From: Megamerina dolium | Taxonomy: Eukaryota > Arthropoda > Insecta > Diptera > Megamerinidae | Assembly: GCA_963854835.1 (NCBI GenBank) | Contig: OY978526.1 | Location: 91,896,140 to 91,960,139 of the forward strand | DNA length: 64,000 nt | Direction: 5' to 3' | Part shown: piece after piece, positions 26,375 to 39,493 of the stretch | How the letters are laid out: every line of letters starts with the position of its first letter | How positions within the stretch are numbered: position 1 is the stretch's first letter | Position numbers and translations under genes: made by a program | The notes under the pieces: model-generated | What the model was told of the DNA's origin: nothing | The model's input: only the letters and a program-made list of their open reading frames with translations | Databases searched by the model: none

Positions 26375-26720
26375 CTCTCTCCTTAAATAAAAAGAATCTT
26401 AGATTACTCTCTGGAGCACGAACGGGAATAACTTCGTATGCAATAAACACTTCACAAAATAGGAGTATCCAACACAAGTACTTGCAGATTCTGCTCTGAT
26501 AAGGAAGAGTTCATGGAACACTTAATTTCAAACTGTAGTGCATCACTAGGCATCACAGGAGGCACAAAATCCTAGGTTTATACCTACTAGAAGATGAAGA
26601 CCTTCAAATGCTCCCCCCCGGATCAGGAGGCTATATACATGTACGCAAAATGTAGTCATTCGGTTCGGCTGTTGCCTACGAGAACTGCATTATTGGAAGA
26701 AGTTGTCGCAATATTTTTAG
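26375..26720 (+). mobile_element. LINE ORF2 C-terminal fragment with zinc knuckle
   Basis: In shifting frames the + strand reads NKKNLRLLSGARTGIT, then CRFCSDKEEFMEHLISNC. The C-x2-C...H...C pattern is typical of the tail of I/R1/LOA-type LINE ORF2 proteins after RNase H. A better preserved example of the same region is at 54780-55310 on the minus strand. Frameshifts and stops are present. Confidence 0.65.
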
Positions 26721-28205
26721 CATGTTTCAGAAGAGTCGTCTGCTGTATTGGTTAAACTATCTGTCTAATGCAGCGTCAAATTTAAAAAAGTTGCTTCCTA
26801 ATATTTTTGTTTTACTTTTTATGAGTGTTATTAGTACTAAATGCGTTGGAATAATATCAATTATAAATAAGAAATAATAGAATGTAACGATATTCAACAA
26901 TATACTGACTATTTTAGAAATATTTCTTACATTTCAATTCTTACTTTTTCAATTTTTGCATGATCAATTTAATTTTCTATTGTTCCTTTGTATTTTTTAT
27001 TTATCGGCATAAGAGTACTTAGCAGCAATTAATATTTATTTCAACTGATGAGTGTTTCAAATTACTTACCAACAATTTAGTGGGTAAAAATAAAAAATAA
27101 AAAAATTAAAAATTGATAATATAACCACGGATGATTCAATGCATTTTATAAAAACTAATTTTCATCTTTTATCTTTTCTTTATTTTCAGTGAAATTCTTT
27201 TATTGTTACTACTTTGTTTTTATGTAGTTTAAAATTAGATATAAGGGATTGAAAAACAAAAACAAAAAACCACCACCACCACCATTCACCATCACCAAGA
27301 AACTTGTGTATAAAATGTATATACATAAGCTTAACGGCAAAGGACATTAGAGGGAATCATAAAATATCACACTCAAATCATCGCAACAGAATTTGGACTA
27401 ATTGAAAAATATTAATTTAAACAATAACAAACAAACAAATAAATATAAACATATATTAATTAATTTAATTAATTAGTTCAATGGTAAATTTTTGATGAAA
27501 AAGCTTTTATATATGCATACATAAATACATACTCGTACAATAAGTAACTGAAGAAATAAGTCGGTAAAAAAAAAAATATAACACAAAACAAATATTCGTA
27601 TTTATTTCACAATATTCTATGCTTTTTAGTCTATTATGTTTTATATACAAATGCAAATATTCATATTGCATTTACTTGTGAAACATTTCGCCTTAATAAT
27701 TAAGCGAAATGTTAACCAAATAGATGAAATATGAATATTTTGTTTTTTCATATCTATAACTATAACTATAACTGATAAAGGGGAACTATTACGAATGGTA
27801 AATCGAAGAAATCCAGCTGCTTTGATTTGAATGAAGTATTCATTGGCAGCTGTCATTCGTAATAGAGGCATAAATTCACTCAGAAGCCTAGAATTGTGTT
27901 AAACAAAAGTAGCCTAAAATACAAAAGTATGATAATAAAAAATCATTGCAAGACTAATACAAATGAAATAAATTTATTATTAAATAATAACATAAATCAG
28001 AAAAAGCCTTGTTTCTAATATTACATGTAGCTCCAACAATATATTAATCCATTTAATTTTTTTTTTTTTTTTACAATTACATTTATGTTTAATTTTTCCT
28101 CTTTTACATATTTATTATAGAAATCAGAATAAAAAAAGAGCGAAATTCATTCGCCGTTTATCCCAGCAAAAATGTTTTTGTTATATTCTCATTTTTATTA
28201 TTATT
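26721..28205. other. Intergenic AT-rich DNA between wdb and importin-13
   Basis: No gene recognised. A block at about 27780-27870 (AGAAATCCAGCTGCTTTGAT, then CATTCGTAATAGAGGCATAA) resembles 36980-37115 and is probably an unclassified dispersed repeat. (CCA)n lies near 27271-27285. Confidence 0.5.
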
Positions 28206-28724
28206 ATAGCCTATACAGACGGCAGCCTAATTCCGGATTACCGAGTTAATTCGAATTAACTGCAGCTAATCCGCATAAACTCTATGAGTTAATTCTCAAA
28301 ATAAAAGAGGATTAGGGCAATTTGCTATGGCAACACTGCTGAAAATTGTCTATTGTGAATTTTTCTCCATCCATTTTACAAAATATTAGGTGTGTTCGCT
28401 AACAAAAAACTTTCAACAATTGTTAACAGTTTTCAACATGAAAAGTGTTGGCGAACAAATAAATCCAGCTGTCAATTACGAACGGTGAATGTCAATTTAC
28501 AAGTTTCTGATAGTTTTCAGTTCACGTACTTCTTGTAGATTTTCTCATATCGAGAGTGATAGACGACAGAAATTGATAGTGATAGTAATGTAAGTGGACA
28601 GACCTAATAAAACAGCAATCAGCTGTTTAGTTAATCCGCAATACTGCCGTCTGTCAGGTTATTATTTTATTCGGATTAAGTGCGCCGGTAATCCGGAATT
28701 AGGCTGCCGTCTGTCTAGGCTATT
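28206..28724. mobile_element. MITE with AGACGGCAG termini, copy 2
   Basis: Left end AGCCTATACAGACGGCAGCC and right end (inverse) AGCCTAGACAGACGGCAGCC, each continuing TAATTCCGGATTA. An additional inner terminus, CTGCCGTCTGTCAGG, lies about 60 bp inside the right end. It is the uninterrupted counterpart, inverted, of the copy at 13-773. Confidence 0.8.
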
Positions 28725-28848
28725 AGGGTACTTCATTCTCAGGTGTTGTATTATTTTAATAGAGAGACTCGCATTTGCCAAGTTGAAATGTAATCTTAAT
28801 GAAGAGGAAAATATGCAACATTTCCTCTTCATTATTTTTATGTCATAA

Positions 28849-30113
28849 TACGAGGGCGGTCCCAAAACTGCCCGACCTGACATATAGATGGCGGCAGTAG
28901 TTTGACAAAAATTACTTTGGTGAAAAGTGGCAACCTTATTATATATATGCTTTAAGTTTCAAGGCGTCATGGTGTTTAGTATTTTTTTTTTGAACCATCG
29001 AAAGTTAACGACCTCAATGAATTTGTAAACATGGAAAAAATTGGTCACCATTATGTAATTCAATAATTTCATTTGAAAAGTCTCAGTCCAATGAATATTA
29101 ATGCTACACTAAACTCTACTCTTCGGGAGTATGCTCCTTCGTTTACGATCATAAAATAATGGGTGCAGAGTGTGGCCGTAGTCGATCAATTGAGGTGGCC
29201 ACACCAAAAACGGTTAAGAAAATCCACAAAATGGTATTGGATGATCGCCGGCCGAAGGTGCGTGAGCTAGGTGAAATTACAGGCAATTCAAAAAGTGCTA
29301 TACATCGTATATTGACCGAAAATTTGGAGATGAAAAAGCTGTGTGCAAGATGGGTGCCGCGTTTGCTCACAATAGAACAAAAACAACGTCGTGAAGATGT
29401 CTCTATGGCGTCGTGTTTGGCGATGTTTCACAGTAATGAAGCCGAGTTTTGCGTCAATTCGTAACCATGGATGAAACATGGGTCCACCGCTTCACACCTG
29501 AGACAAAGGAGCAGTCAAACAGTGATCTGAAAGGGATGAATCGTGTCCAAAGAAGGCGAAGACAATTTCATCTGCAGGTAAGGTTATGGCGTCTGTTTTT
29601 TGAAATGCACGTGGGATAATTTCTGTTAATTATCTTCAAAAAGGAAAAACAATCAACGGCGAGTATTATGCTAATTTGTTGCAGCGTTTAAGTAATAAAA
29701 TTAAAGAAAAAAGGGCGCATTTGGCGAAAAAGAAAGTGTTGTTTCATCAAGACAATGCACCAGTTCACACATCCGCTATTGCGATGGCCAAAATCAATGA
29801 GTTAAAGCTCGAATTGCTTCAGCAGGCACCTTTTATTCGCCAGATTTAGCTCCTTCGGATTATTTTCTATTTCCAAATTTGAAAAAAATGGCTTGGTGGT
29901 AGAAGATTTGCAAACAACGAAGAGGTGTAGGTAGATGGTTATTTTAATGAGCTATACAGTTCACACTATAAACAGGTTATCGAAGCTATATCGAAGCTAT
30001 CGCTGTGAAAAGTGTATGGAGCTAAAAGGAGATTATATTGAGAAATAAAAAAAAAAATTCTCAAATTTGTTGTTTTCTTTGTTAGCTCGGATAGTTTTGG
30101 GACCGCACTCGTA
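28849..30113 (+). mobile_element. Mariner (DD34D) copy 2, same lineage as 16391-17702
   Basis: TA-flanked termini CGAGGGCGGTCCCAAAACTG and GTTTTGGGACCGCACTCG. The transposase frame starts at ATG 29031 and ends TAA 30048. Shared with copy 1 are MEKIGHHYVIQ, LGEITGNSKSAIHRIL, MDETWVHRF, FHQDNAPVHTSA and PSDYFLF. It is degraded: about 39 bp are missing before CGRSRSIEVATP, and there are single-base indels and stops. The full nucleotide match to copy 1 is high, so both derive from one invasion. Confidence 0.92.
29031..30048 (+). pseudogene. Mariner transposase pseudogene, copy 2
   Basis: Broken frame inside the preceding element. Intact stretches are at 29159-29464 (DNA-binding domain) and around 29640-29850 (second Asp region). 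It ends with the conserved MELKGDYIEK-like tail. Confidence 0.85.
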
Positions 30114-30419
30114 TTTCGCTGGTCGTATATATCCCCCTAATCTTCTCTGCTTGCGCCACTAATCGGAGAAGTGATTACAAGTGATTACACAGCTCAACAG
30201 CTCTTTTCGTGCAGGGTTTTAAAAGTAACTTTTCATTAGGCATTAGGAATCTAAAAGAACAGGAACTAAGCAGCTGCTGTTTCTGAACTATTGCGAAAAA
30301 AACTAATTTTGTATATGTTTCTTGTCGAGTAGTGAAATTCATACAATATTTATTTATGTGTACCTTTCCATATTGATGTCATTGCATCGTGTTTTCTATT
30401 ATTACCAACAAGACACGAT

Positions 30420-30545
30420 TACAATCAAAAGAATGGACGGATCTACGTCCCGGAAGCATTCGACCAAGGTCCATTCATCTCATCAGAATACGGAAATGCT
30501 TTGAACGGGATCTAAACCAAGCTGATGCTACAACAAAAACAACAA
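30420..30545 (-). repeat. Dispersed repeat headed by GTTGTT, copy 1
   Basis: The block GGTCCATTCATCTCATCAGA with TCCCGGAAGCATTCGACCA before it, ending in ACAACAAAAACAACAACA, is matched at 52935-53076. On the minus strand it begins with GTTGTTGTT, like short interspersed repeats I know from tephritid flies. It has no coding content. Confidence 0.6.
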
Positions 30546-31073
30546 CAATCAAAAGTTTATGTGTATTGATTTTCCTGATTTTGTGTTCACATTTTTTATT
30601 TGAAAATTATTTAGCATATTAAAGCATGAGTCATACATATCGTAATTATTAAACGGATCTTTTGCTTATTTTACCATAAATATATGCATTTGTGTCTTCA
30701 ATTTCTTAGCTTAATATCAACACAATAATAAACTTAAACTATGTATATGCATTTCTACAATGATTTAACAGAGAAAAATGTGTACCTACTTAAGAAATAT
30801 TAAAATATACTACCTTAATTTGGGGGTTGACTTAATATAATATCTGAAATTGAAAAATATGAATCGAATACCTTCGACCTCTAATTAGCAATGTTCAATT
30901 TTTCTATTACAGTTCGATTATACATTAAAAAATATAATTGGCAAATTGTTAAAAACGAAAAATTGGACGAATATACATATAACTAATCATTTTGGCATAC
31001 GTAATAATTCTACTATAAGAGCTTCTATTGATGTTAGTTGTTTTGCTCTTACCATTTCTCACCCTAATTATAT
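30546..31073. other. 3' flank of importin-13
   Basis: AT-rich sequence downstream of the importin-13 stop (minus strand). No feature was recognised beyond likely 3' UTR. Confidence 0.45.
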
Positions 31074-34000
31074 CTATAGTTGAATTTTCTCAGGTAGACC
31101 ACGTGCTTTTGCCGCAAATTCATTTAAATGTTTCTGCAACAGACGCTTATTAACTTTTTCCCTATGAAACACCAAAAAATAAAATAATAATAATAATTGT
31201 ACAGCAGTGAATCTTAATGCCATTTACGCACCTAATAAGTAATGTTGAGAATCGCGACTTTTCGGCATCGTCTATCAAAGGTGATGGAAAATTTGGCACC
31301 TGCATCACAACCCTTAGCCATGTAACATACTCAGCGGGATATTTCTTATTGATGGCCATTAGAAGATCGGCGAATTTCTCCACCTGTGAACGTGGCGTAA
31401 CACAACCAACACAAAGAATAGCCGTGCGTACAATCTGTTCGCCCATATGTTGGACCGCTTGCGTCATATCGCCATAATTACGCGATTGCATTATAAAATG
31501 TGTAAGAAATTGTGTACCAGTGCGTATTGGACCAGTCTCAGGTAGTGTCATCGCTTTCAATGCAAAGTAAATGAGTTTATCGTAGGCAATCGATTTGTCA
31601 TCGAGTGATTGTGGTATTTTTTTCACAATTTGCATGAGGCAAGCGTAAAAGATTTCAATCGTTTCCGCAATATTAGAAAATCCATTATCTGGTGTTCCCT
31701 GGTAAGTAAAAGCAAAAATTAAATTTCTCTTTTAAGGTTTTAGTGGCATTACTATATGTAAGCAACTCACCTCGAATAACTTAAAACTGTGCAAAACAAA
31801 TTGCACCATTAGCTCGCGCATTAACGCCTTACAGCTTTCATCTCTGTAGAATATCACAATAGCCTAAAAAAAGAAATGAATTAGAGCACATTTGTGTTGT
31901 TGTAAAATCAAAGACAACATACAGTTTTAGATATTTCCAATGTTGGTGGACAGCATCTAGTTTGAAAAATAGACACAATAAAATAGCAAAGATCCTCGAG
32001 CATCGGTTTAAAACTGGTATTTAAATTAACAATAGCATGTTTCAAAGCTGTGCAAGCGGTCTCCAGTACATCCATCTCATCCACCCAAAATTCAGCAATT
32101 TGTCGAAAGATTGGCATTGTTTTTTGCATGACAATTAAAACAGGTTGGACATTTTGTAAATCCTCGATTTCGTTATCGTCATCTATGTCCGTATTGAGAG
32201 AGGAGAATAACGTTGAAACCATATTCAAACGAAATATTGTGCGCATGCGTGCAGCAAGTGTTTTCTGTGAAAGCGAAATGAGAAATTGAAATCAAACAAT
32301 AGCAAATAATGCAGAAAACTATTTGTTCATGCTTACATTTCCATTTTGGCATATGGTTTGCAACTCTTCAAAACATGGACTCACAATTATATCCAAATAA
32401 TTGGGTATACTAGCCGATGGCAGCAAGCTCATTAACTTGCCAATGCTATACATTAGCCGCACACGATCGGAATTCTTCATTACCGATCTGCACAGGGCAT
32501 CGTGACACGCATTGAGCAATGGTTCCGCATATGGTTTCATCTGCAGCTGACAGTCACGACATAATTCTTTCAAACCGAGCGTGGCTTGTGCTGACATCGA
32601 CGAGTTGAGACCACGTACAAGCAATTGAATCGCTGATGGAATATATGCGGGATTATCTTTGAGCCATGAACAATAAGAACCAATCGTTTCCAGTGCGGTC
32701 CCCAAGAGTTTTTCATTTAATGTCTCATATGGTATATCATTGAGTAGCCGCATTAGTTTGGGGATTTGTTTGGATTCATCGCCGTTAAAATGTTCGGCAA
32801 CTGCTTGAAATGAAAAGATACTAGCTTCTAATTTCGTCCATTGCGTGGGATTCGCCTGCAGCTCGGCAATGGAATCGTCCAGTATACTGCCCAGTATTTC
32901 TAAGATATAATCGTGCAACACATCATAGCAGTACATCTGCAATTTACATTGGCAATGTAATTAATCATGACAAATATTTGCAATATCATACCAGGGTATC
33001 AGATAAATCTTGACGATAGCAACGAAAACTTTCCACGTCATCTGATGTCCATCTGTCCAGTGAATTCTCATCAGGTTGTTCGGATTTTCGTACTAGAATA
33101 CGTGTTAGATGCGCATATACTGGTTTAATATAATCCCAACACTTGTTGCGTTCCTCCTCAATGGCCATTGCAAAAACTTCGTCTTGCAGCATATACCAGA
33201 ATCCCATGGCCAAATTGCTACAAGATTCCTCTACCGGATAAATGCCCGGTTTATCGGTACACTGCAAAATCTCTGTAACCAGCTGTTTATAGAGCGCAGA
33301 CAGCTCGGGATCTGTGTGAGTTATGCCACTCATCAATAGCTTCGAGTGTCGTTCGACCGCCGATACAAAGAGTGTGTAAATATTAACAACAATATCCTCA
33401 TTGTTGTTGTCGCGCTTCCATTCCATTTTTGTGATGCCACACAGCGAATCTAAGTACATTTTGATTAACGTGTACGCCGTCTTCGGATACACATGACAAT
33501 CTGGTTGAATAATAATACTAAGCATCGTCTTCAAACACACTTCGGCCAATTCATTTTCATCGGCTGCCATACAACCATCACCATTTGGATCTTGCACGCA
33601 AGGCCAATAGCATTTGTTCACAATACTTAAAAGTATTGTTGTGATTAATTCACAATCTGGCAGGGGAACCGTAATATTTCTGTAGGCAAAGTGAAATGTT
33701 TAATTTTAGCTGATATTTTAATGCAATTTTTATGCTTACTTAACCCAGGAATCCACTACTTTGACGGCACGCGTCATATTACTGTAGGATTCGCTATTCC
33801 ATTCTTTTTGAGTTTGTTCGTGCAAAAATAATTCCGATGTCTTCACTACAATCTGGACATGCTTCGCCACCTCTGCACGCAGACATGCTCGCTTCACAGA
33901 TGTATAGATAGCTTGCAACTAATAAAATATTTAACTATATTATTGAATACATTTAACCAATAGAATTGTAAATAACCTCTTCTGGTATTGCTTGTAATAC

Positions 34001-34619
34001 TTCTAACATAATCCACAACTGCATCTCTTTTGTAATATCTGATATTTGCTGATTATAAAACATACCAACAATATCCTCAATGGCTGTGGGCCATTCCTCA
34101 AGCATATGCAATATATATGCACTCAACTGAAAATTGCCACTTTAGTATTAAAGAGTAATATAGCAATATGTCTGCTTACCGCAATACATAATCGATTTAA
34201 AACAATTTTGGGACCACCAGAAAATTGGAAAATACTTCTAATGATTTTCTCTTTTAATTCTTCATGATTTTCAGCTGGTACCTCATGCCAATATTTCATC
34301 AGTTTTGAATGCAGCGTTATGGCACCAAAAAATTGTACTTCTTGAGTCTGTGAAAAGTATAATAAAAAATAATTATTATTCGACCATTACAAATATCGGC
34401 TAATATGACGAAACAGTCAAGTGAAGTTATCATGAGTTTCATGAAACACTGAATATATACTACCTTTCCCGGCTGCATTAGCTGCCAACAGAATTGCCAT
34501 GCTTGTGGACTGGTCTGCGCCTTCGTTAGCCATTCATGTGTTATAGCCTGTTCTTGCGATGTAGACCGATAAAATACCACAACTGCTTCTTCGAGATGTG
34601 CCAAATCGATGGGTTCCAT
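31074..34619 (-). CDS. Ipo13: Importin-13 (cadmus), nuclear transport receptor
   Basis: Ten coding exons on the minus strand: 34464-34619, 34180-34347, 33977-34126, 33740-33918, 32992-33679, 32337-32936, 31923-32264, 31771-31863, 31232-31698, 31074-31161. All junctions are GT-AG and the sum is 977 codons, giving 976 aa (human importin-13 is about 960). Importin-13 is a bidirectional importin-beta family receptor that moves Mago-Y14, UBC9 and other cargo through nuclear pores with Ran-GTP. Signature matches run the whole length: LTKAQTSPQAWQFCWQLMQP (HEAT 1), VQFFGAITLHSKLMKYW, DKPGIYPVEESCSNLAMGFW, FRCYRQDLSDTLMYCYD and the C-terminal REKVNKRLLQKHLNEFAAKA. I prefer importin-13 over transportin-SR because of the GIYPVEES and REKVNKR blocks. 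No disruptions were seen. It is divergent from AP-1 mu. Confidence 0.93.
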
Positions 34620-35501
34620 GTCAGATGATCTCTGTGTAGCCGTTTTAAATCAACAATTTATATGTATGAATGGATACACTACCAAACAATGAATAAGGTC
34701 CGACTGTTGAGTGTTTTGAGTGTTGCGAAAAGGGTAACAGTGTGCAGACTCTCCCTCTTCTTTTGCTGCCTTTTCACTTTTGCGTTTCAACTATTAAACG
34801 CATTGAAGTGTTGTTCTCAAAAATTAATACGTCTAATTATTTTCAATCACTTTTATTGTGACTTATTTTTACAATAAAATAATTAAAATTTACTATTCGG
34901 ATGTTTAATTTGGTTATTTTTGTATAACCGTCGACGAAGTGCAAAAACTTTTCGCTATTACTTTTCTACACCCGTTTTGACAACTTCAAGATTCTATTCA
35001 CAATGCACATAGGTATATCGCTTGGTATAATATTAGTTATGTTCGTTACTTTCCCAGTAATAATTATACATCAGTAAATTTCTGGAGAATAAGAAACTAT
35101 TTGTTCTCAATGAGAGAAATATCGTACAGTTAATGATTGTTTGCATTTTGATGAAGAAGAAGAAGAATTAAAAGTAAAAAGAAAAACGGAATATTTAAGA
35201 AAACAAGACGTGATTTCGTATTATTATTATTATTATTAACAACTAAAGAAACCTGACAAGCAGTATATTTAATTACATCTTGCATATTTATTTTGCTAAT
35301 ATTCCGTTTTTATTTAAAAATAAAAATTTTCGTATTTGCTTAAATTGCAGTCAGCTTTTGTTTATCATCTACTGGCAAATTTCTACTGGTAAATATTTGT
35401 CCAGTAGAAACTAGCAACTTCTCATCAAAATCAACTGTCACTTTACACTCTCCATTTCCCCTCTTTTGCTGTGTACCCGAACTGCAAAACCTGATAATTT
35501 G
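34620..35501. other. Upstream region of importin-13
   Basis: Presumed promoter and 5' UTR of importin-13 on the minus strand. GAA and TTA microsatellites occur near 35153-35240. No defined promoter motif was recognised. Confidence 0.45.
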
Positions 35502-36141
35502 TAAGTGCCTGTTCACATTGGCGTGCCCAGACGCGAGATAGGTAGAAAAGTAGGCAGTACGAAAGTTATGGAAGTTTTGCGCCGAAAATCCAATCCACAA
35601 TTAAAAATCGGCGCAACGACCTATGTTCTATGTCCAAAGTGTTCCGATTATGACAACTATGCTTACAAATTTTTAGACGTTGAAGCGATAACATCAATAA
35701 GAAACGTTCTATATTCAAAAAGTCTGATTAATCAAATTATTCGACAAACCAATTCGCTTGATCAAAATTATGATTTATCAAAATTGAATTGAATTCGATT
35801 AATCAGAATTTTGATTAATCGCAATCATGTTCATGTTTATTTTTTCTTTTTTAATGAAATATTTGAAATATTATCAATATTTTCAAAATTTTTTTAGAAT
35901 AATTTTTATTTTGAATAATCAAAATCATGATAATTTGATTAATTTCATATTTCATTAATCGAATACTTTGATTAATCAATATTTCTGAACAAACGATTAA
36001 TTGCACAGCCCTACTTTATTCCAAAATTCCAATTCCACTGTAGCATTTTATTTGAAATAAAACCGGCGCAATTGGACTAATGTGAACACAGCGTTCATGG
36101 ATATACCGTTCATGGAAAATCTAATGTAAACAGGCACTAAT
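35502..36141. mobile_element. MITE with AGTGCCTGTTYACATT termini
   Basis: Left end AGTGCCTGTTCACATTGG at 35503 and right end CTAATGTAAACAGGCACT finishing at about 36139 are inverted repeats. The interior is rich in ATTAATC/GATTAAT. The right third matches 46750-46952. No transposase sequence was found. Confidence 0.75.
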
Positions 36142-36484
36142 AAGTATCAATAATTATCGGGTACTCGAAAGCAAGTAATATAAGGTAGAGCCATTAGGGA
36201 GAGTTCTCACGAAACACATACGAATGAAGAAGAAGATTAAGAAGAAAACAACAAACACACAAGTTTAACACTGTAAGGAAACAGTGTCTGGCTTTACATG
36301 ACGCAGACAAGAGGTGTCTTACAAATGCTCTACCTTTTCTAATATACCTTGGGCATATCGCCATGCCCTATGCTCCAGTGGGAGTTACAGGAAATGATGA
36401 TGATATCGCCATCCGTGGTGTAGTGTTGAAATTGTAAAAATGGACCTATTTACACCAACCTCAAGTTTGTTCACGTACATTAAC

Positions 36485-36790
36485 ATTCATTAAGAGAGTG
36501 AAACAAATTAAAATCTCAATGTGAGAAAATATACAGAAAGTACGCGAACGAAAATCTATCAAAAACTTGCAAATTTAGAATTACAGAACGTAATGAACAG
36601 CTGGATTTCTTTTCCTAATGGGTGATGAAAAGTGATGACAAAAATGTTGCTATCACAAACTTTCAGCTCTCATCAATTTTACGTCATTTTTGGATTATCT
36701 GTCAGATCAATCAAGTACGCGCACGCTTTTCTGACGACAATTATTAACAATTGTTGAAAGTTGTCAGCCTCTCTCACCTCTTGCTACTTG
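36485..36790. repeat. Interior relic of the AGACGGCAG MITE family
   Basis: TGTGAGAAAATATACAGAAA, AGTACGCGAAC, AACTTGCAAATT and GAACAGCTGGATTTCTTTT resemble 320-410 and the inverse of 28440-28560. The termini are not preserved. Confidence 0.5.
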
Positions 36791-36835
36791 TTACTTTATA
36801 ATATCACCCATTCATTTTGATTTTGTAAAATTACC

Positions 36836-36905
36836 AAATGGCCCAAGTAACGAATAACAAACTACCGAGATTACGAACCAGATAATTCTTTCGTTACTCA
36901 TTAAT
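36836..36905. repeat. Dispersed repeat related to 52645-52715
   Basis: CTACCGAGATTACGAACCAG and ATAATTCTTTCGTTACTCAT are the near-inverse of GAGTAACGAAATAATTATCT and the sequence after it at 52652. The family is unknown. Confidence 0.5.
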
Positions 36906-37539
36906 ACCCATATTACGGATGGCGATTCAAGCAAATTGAGTTGCATTAGGAGCAGTTGTGCCATAATACTCGTATTATCGATGGCAACCGAAGAAATCAG
37001 TTACTTTGATTTGAATGCGCGAAGGCAACTGTACAGGCAAATGGTATTTAGCAATTCCTTTTCAAACAAGGCAACTAGATAGAGTCGCCATTCTTAATAG
37101 GGACATAACACTCATTACTGTTATCGCTTAAGAACTGTTTAATACGACTGTTAGCTTTTATTGACAGTTCGAACGTAAACAACAAAGCGCGTAGTGTGGA
37201 ATACCTACCCTACCTACTACAAAGGATGTTCACGCAAAGCATTTCGACAGAACTTTTGCGCACGGCGGTTTTGTTTAGGGTGGGCAGTTAACGAACTCTA
37301 ACATAGTGCGGTTGGCAGCGCTTTTAAAGCTGTCATTAGAGTGTCAATCATAATTGATGAGTGTCATTTTCTTCTACGTAAGTTATTTTGTGAATAAAGA
37401 TTCCTTCGGAAAATATGAAAAGAGGTCATTCACATTCATAAATCGCTGTAAATTCATATTATAAACAATAAACTAGTGAAACAGTACATATTTACTTGCT
37501 TTTAATTGCGTCATTGGTACTACAACCATATAAAGCAAG
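36906..37539 (+). other. AP-1 mu upstream region
   Basis: Presumed promoter and 5' UTR. It includes the partial repeat at 36980-37115 that resembles 27780-27870. No canonical promoter element is claimed. Confidence 0.4.
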
Positions 37540-38881
37540 ATGTCCTCTTCAGCAATTTATGTGCTGGATGTGAAAGGAAAGGTTTTAATCTCACGGAATT
37601 ACCGTGGAGACAACATGGATATGGCAGCGATTGACAAATTTATGCCTCTGTTGATGGAACGCGAGGAAGAGGGACTAATTACGCCAATTCTTCAGACTAC
37701 AGATTGTACATTTGCTTACATCAAGACGAACAATTTGTATATTGTGTCGACCACACCTCGCAATAAGAATGTTAATATTGCACTTGTGTTTGTATTTTTG
37801 CATAAAATAGCACAAGTATTTATTGAATATTTCAAGGAGTTGGAGGAGGAATCAATACGCGATAATTTTGTCATCATTTACGAACTGCTAGATGAGCTGA
37901 TCGATTTTGGTTATCCCCAAACAACCGATTCGAAAATTTTACAAGAATATATTACTCAAGAGGGGCATAAATTAGAGCTCCAGCCTCGTATACCACTCGC
38001 TGTAACAAATGCAGTGTCTTGGCGTTCAGAAGGCATTAAATATCGTAAAAACGAGGTTTTTCTTGATGTTATCGAATCTGTCAATCTCTTGGCTAATGCC
38101 AATGGAAATGTGTTACGCAGCGAAATTGTTGGTGCAATCAAAATGCGTGTTTATTTGTCAGGGATGCCAGAGTTGCGTTTGGGCTTAAACGATAAGGTTC
38201 TCTTCGAAAGTACCGGCCGTGGCAAATCGAAATCAGTTGAACTGGAAGATGTAAAATTCCATCAATGCGTGCGTTTATCTCGTTTCGAAAATGATCGTAC
38301 TATCTCGTTTATACCACCAGATGGGGAATTTGAATTAATGTCCTATCGCTTAAATACCCATGTAAGTACTTGACAATGTTCGTAGATATGCATCTTTTAA
38401 TTGGGCATCATTCGTTATATAGGTGAAGCCTTTAATATGGATTGAATCGGTAATTGAACGTCATGCACATTCACGGGTAGAGTACATGATTAAGGCAAAA
38501 TCCCAATTTAAGCGTCGCTCAACTGCTAATAATGTGGAAATACTTATTCCAGTGCCAGCCGATGCCGATTCGCCTAAATTCAAGACTACTATTGGCAGCT
38601 GCAAATATGCACCCGAACAGAATGCTATAATTTGGACGATCAAATCCTTTCCTGGTGGTAAAGAATATTTGATGCGAGCTCACTTTGGACTACCAAGTGT
38701 AGAGAGTGAGGATAATAATGAGGGTAAACCACCGATACAAGTGCGTTTTGAAATACCCTACTTTACGACTTCGGGTATACAAGTGCGTTATTTAAAAATC
38801 ATTGAGAAGAGTGGCTATCAAGCACTGCCATGGGTGCGATATATAACACAGAATGGCGATTATCAGTTGCGTACCAATTGA
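37540..38881 (+). CDS. AP-1mu: AP-1 complex subunit mu (clathrin adaptor)
   Basis: Two exons, 37540-38361 and 38423-38881, joined by a 61-bp GT-AG intron, give 426 aa, the usual size for mu1. The start context is AAGATGTCC and the protein opens MSSSAIYVLDVKGKVLISRN, the conserved mu N-terminus. Residues 1-140 form the longin-like domain. From about residue 165 the mu-homology domain (VSWRSEGIKYRKNEVFLDVI to the C-terminal GYQALPWVRYITQNGDYQLR) binds tyrosine-based sorting signals. AP-1 works at the trans-Golgi network and endosomes with beta, gamma and sigma subunits. All regions are conserved with no disruption. It is convergent with BCKDHA (612 bp between stops). Confidence 0.97.
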
Positions 38882-39493
38882 TGAATTATTTTTCTGTAAT
38901 TCTTGTTACAAAGTATAATGGACAGTGTGAAATTCACTTTTACTATATTTGATTAAATAATTAGTGAATTTTTTGCACGGTTCAAAATTATCATAATTTT
39001 ATAATTGTATAATCATTTGTTTACAACTCTTATCTATTTATTTGCATCTTCCACAAATACGCATTCGTATTGGTATTTGTGAATGCATTAGACGTCATTC
39101 CAATATTTAAGATGTTTTATATTCAGCGCATCATTCAGATTTTATTAATTTTCTATAAAAAGGAAAACCTAGTTACAATAAACGTAATGAAATCATTCAA
39201 AAAGTTGTTACTCAAATCAGAAGCCCCTAAAGCTAATAGATGCCGTAGAGTGTAAATGATATCTTTATTACCGTTTATATACTTTACATATTGTATTTTA
39301 CAAAAATATATATTTCACTAAATTATAAGAAGTATATTACATGGTGTAGTAACTTTATAAATATGTATTATTGACCAATAATGAAAAATGGAAAATATGC
39401 CAAAATCACCATATTTTCTAAATTTCCATTTCTGTTTTTTTTTTCTAGAAGTAATAAATGCACTTTAACTGGGTCCCCATTAGGTACAACACA
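38882..39493. other. Intergenic region between convergent AP-1 mu and BCKDHA
   Basis: AT-rich sequence likely holding both 3' UTRs. No other feature was recognised. Confidence 0.5.

Noticed and set aside
31217..31477. Plus-strand frame antisense to importin-13 (also 33109-33339)
   Set aside because: Shadow frames of the conserved importin-13 exons.
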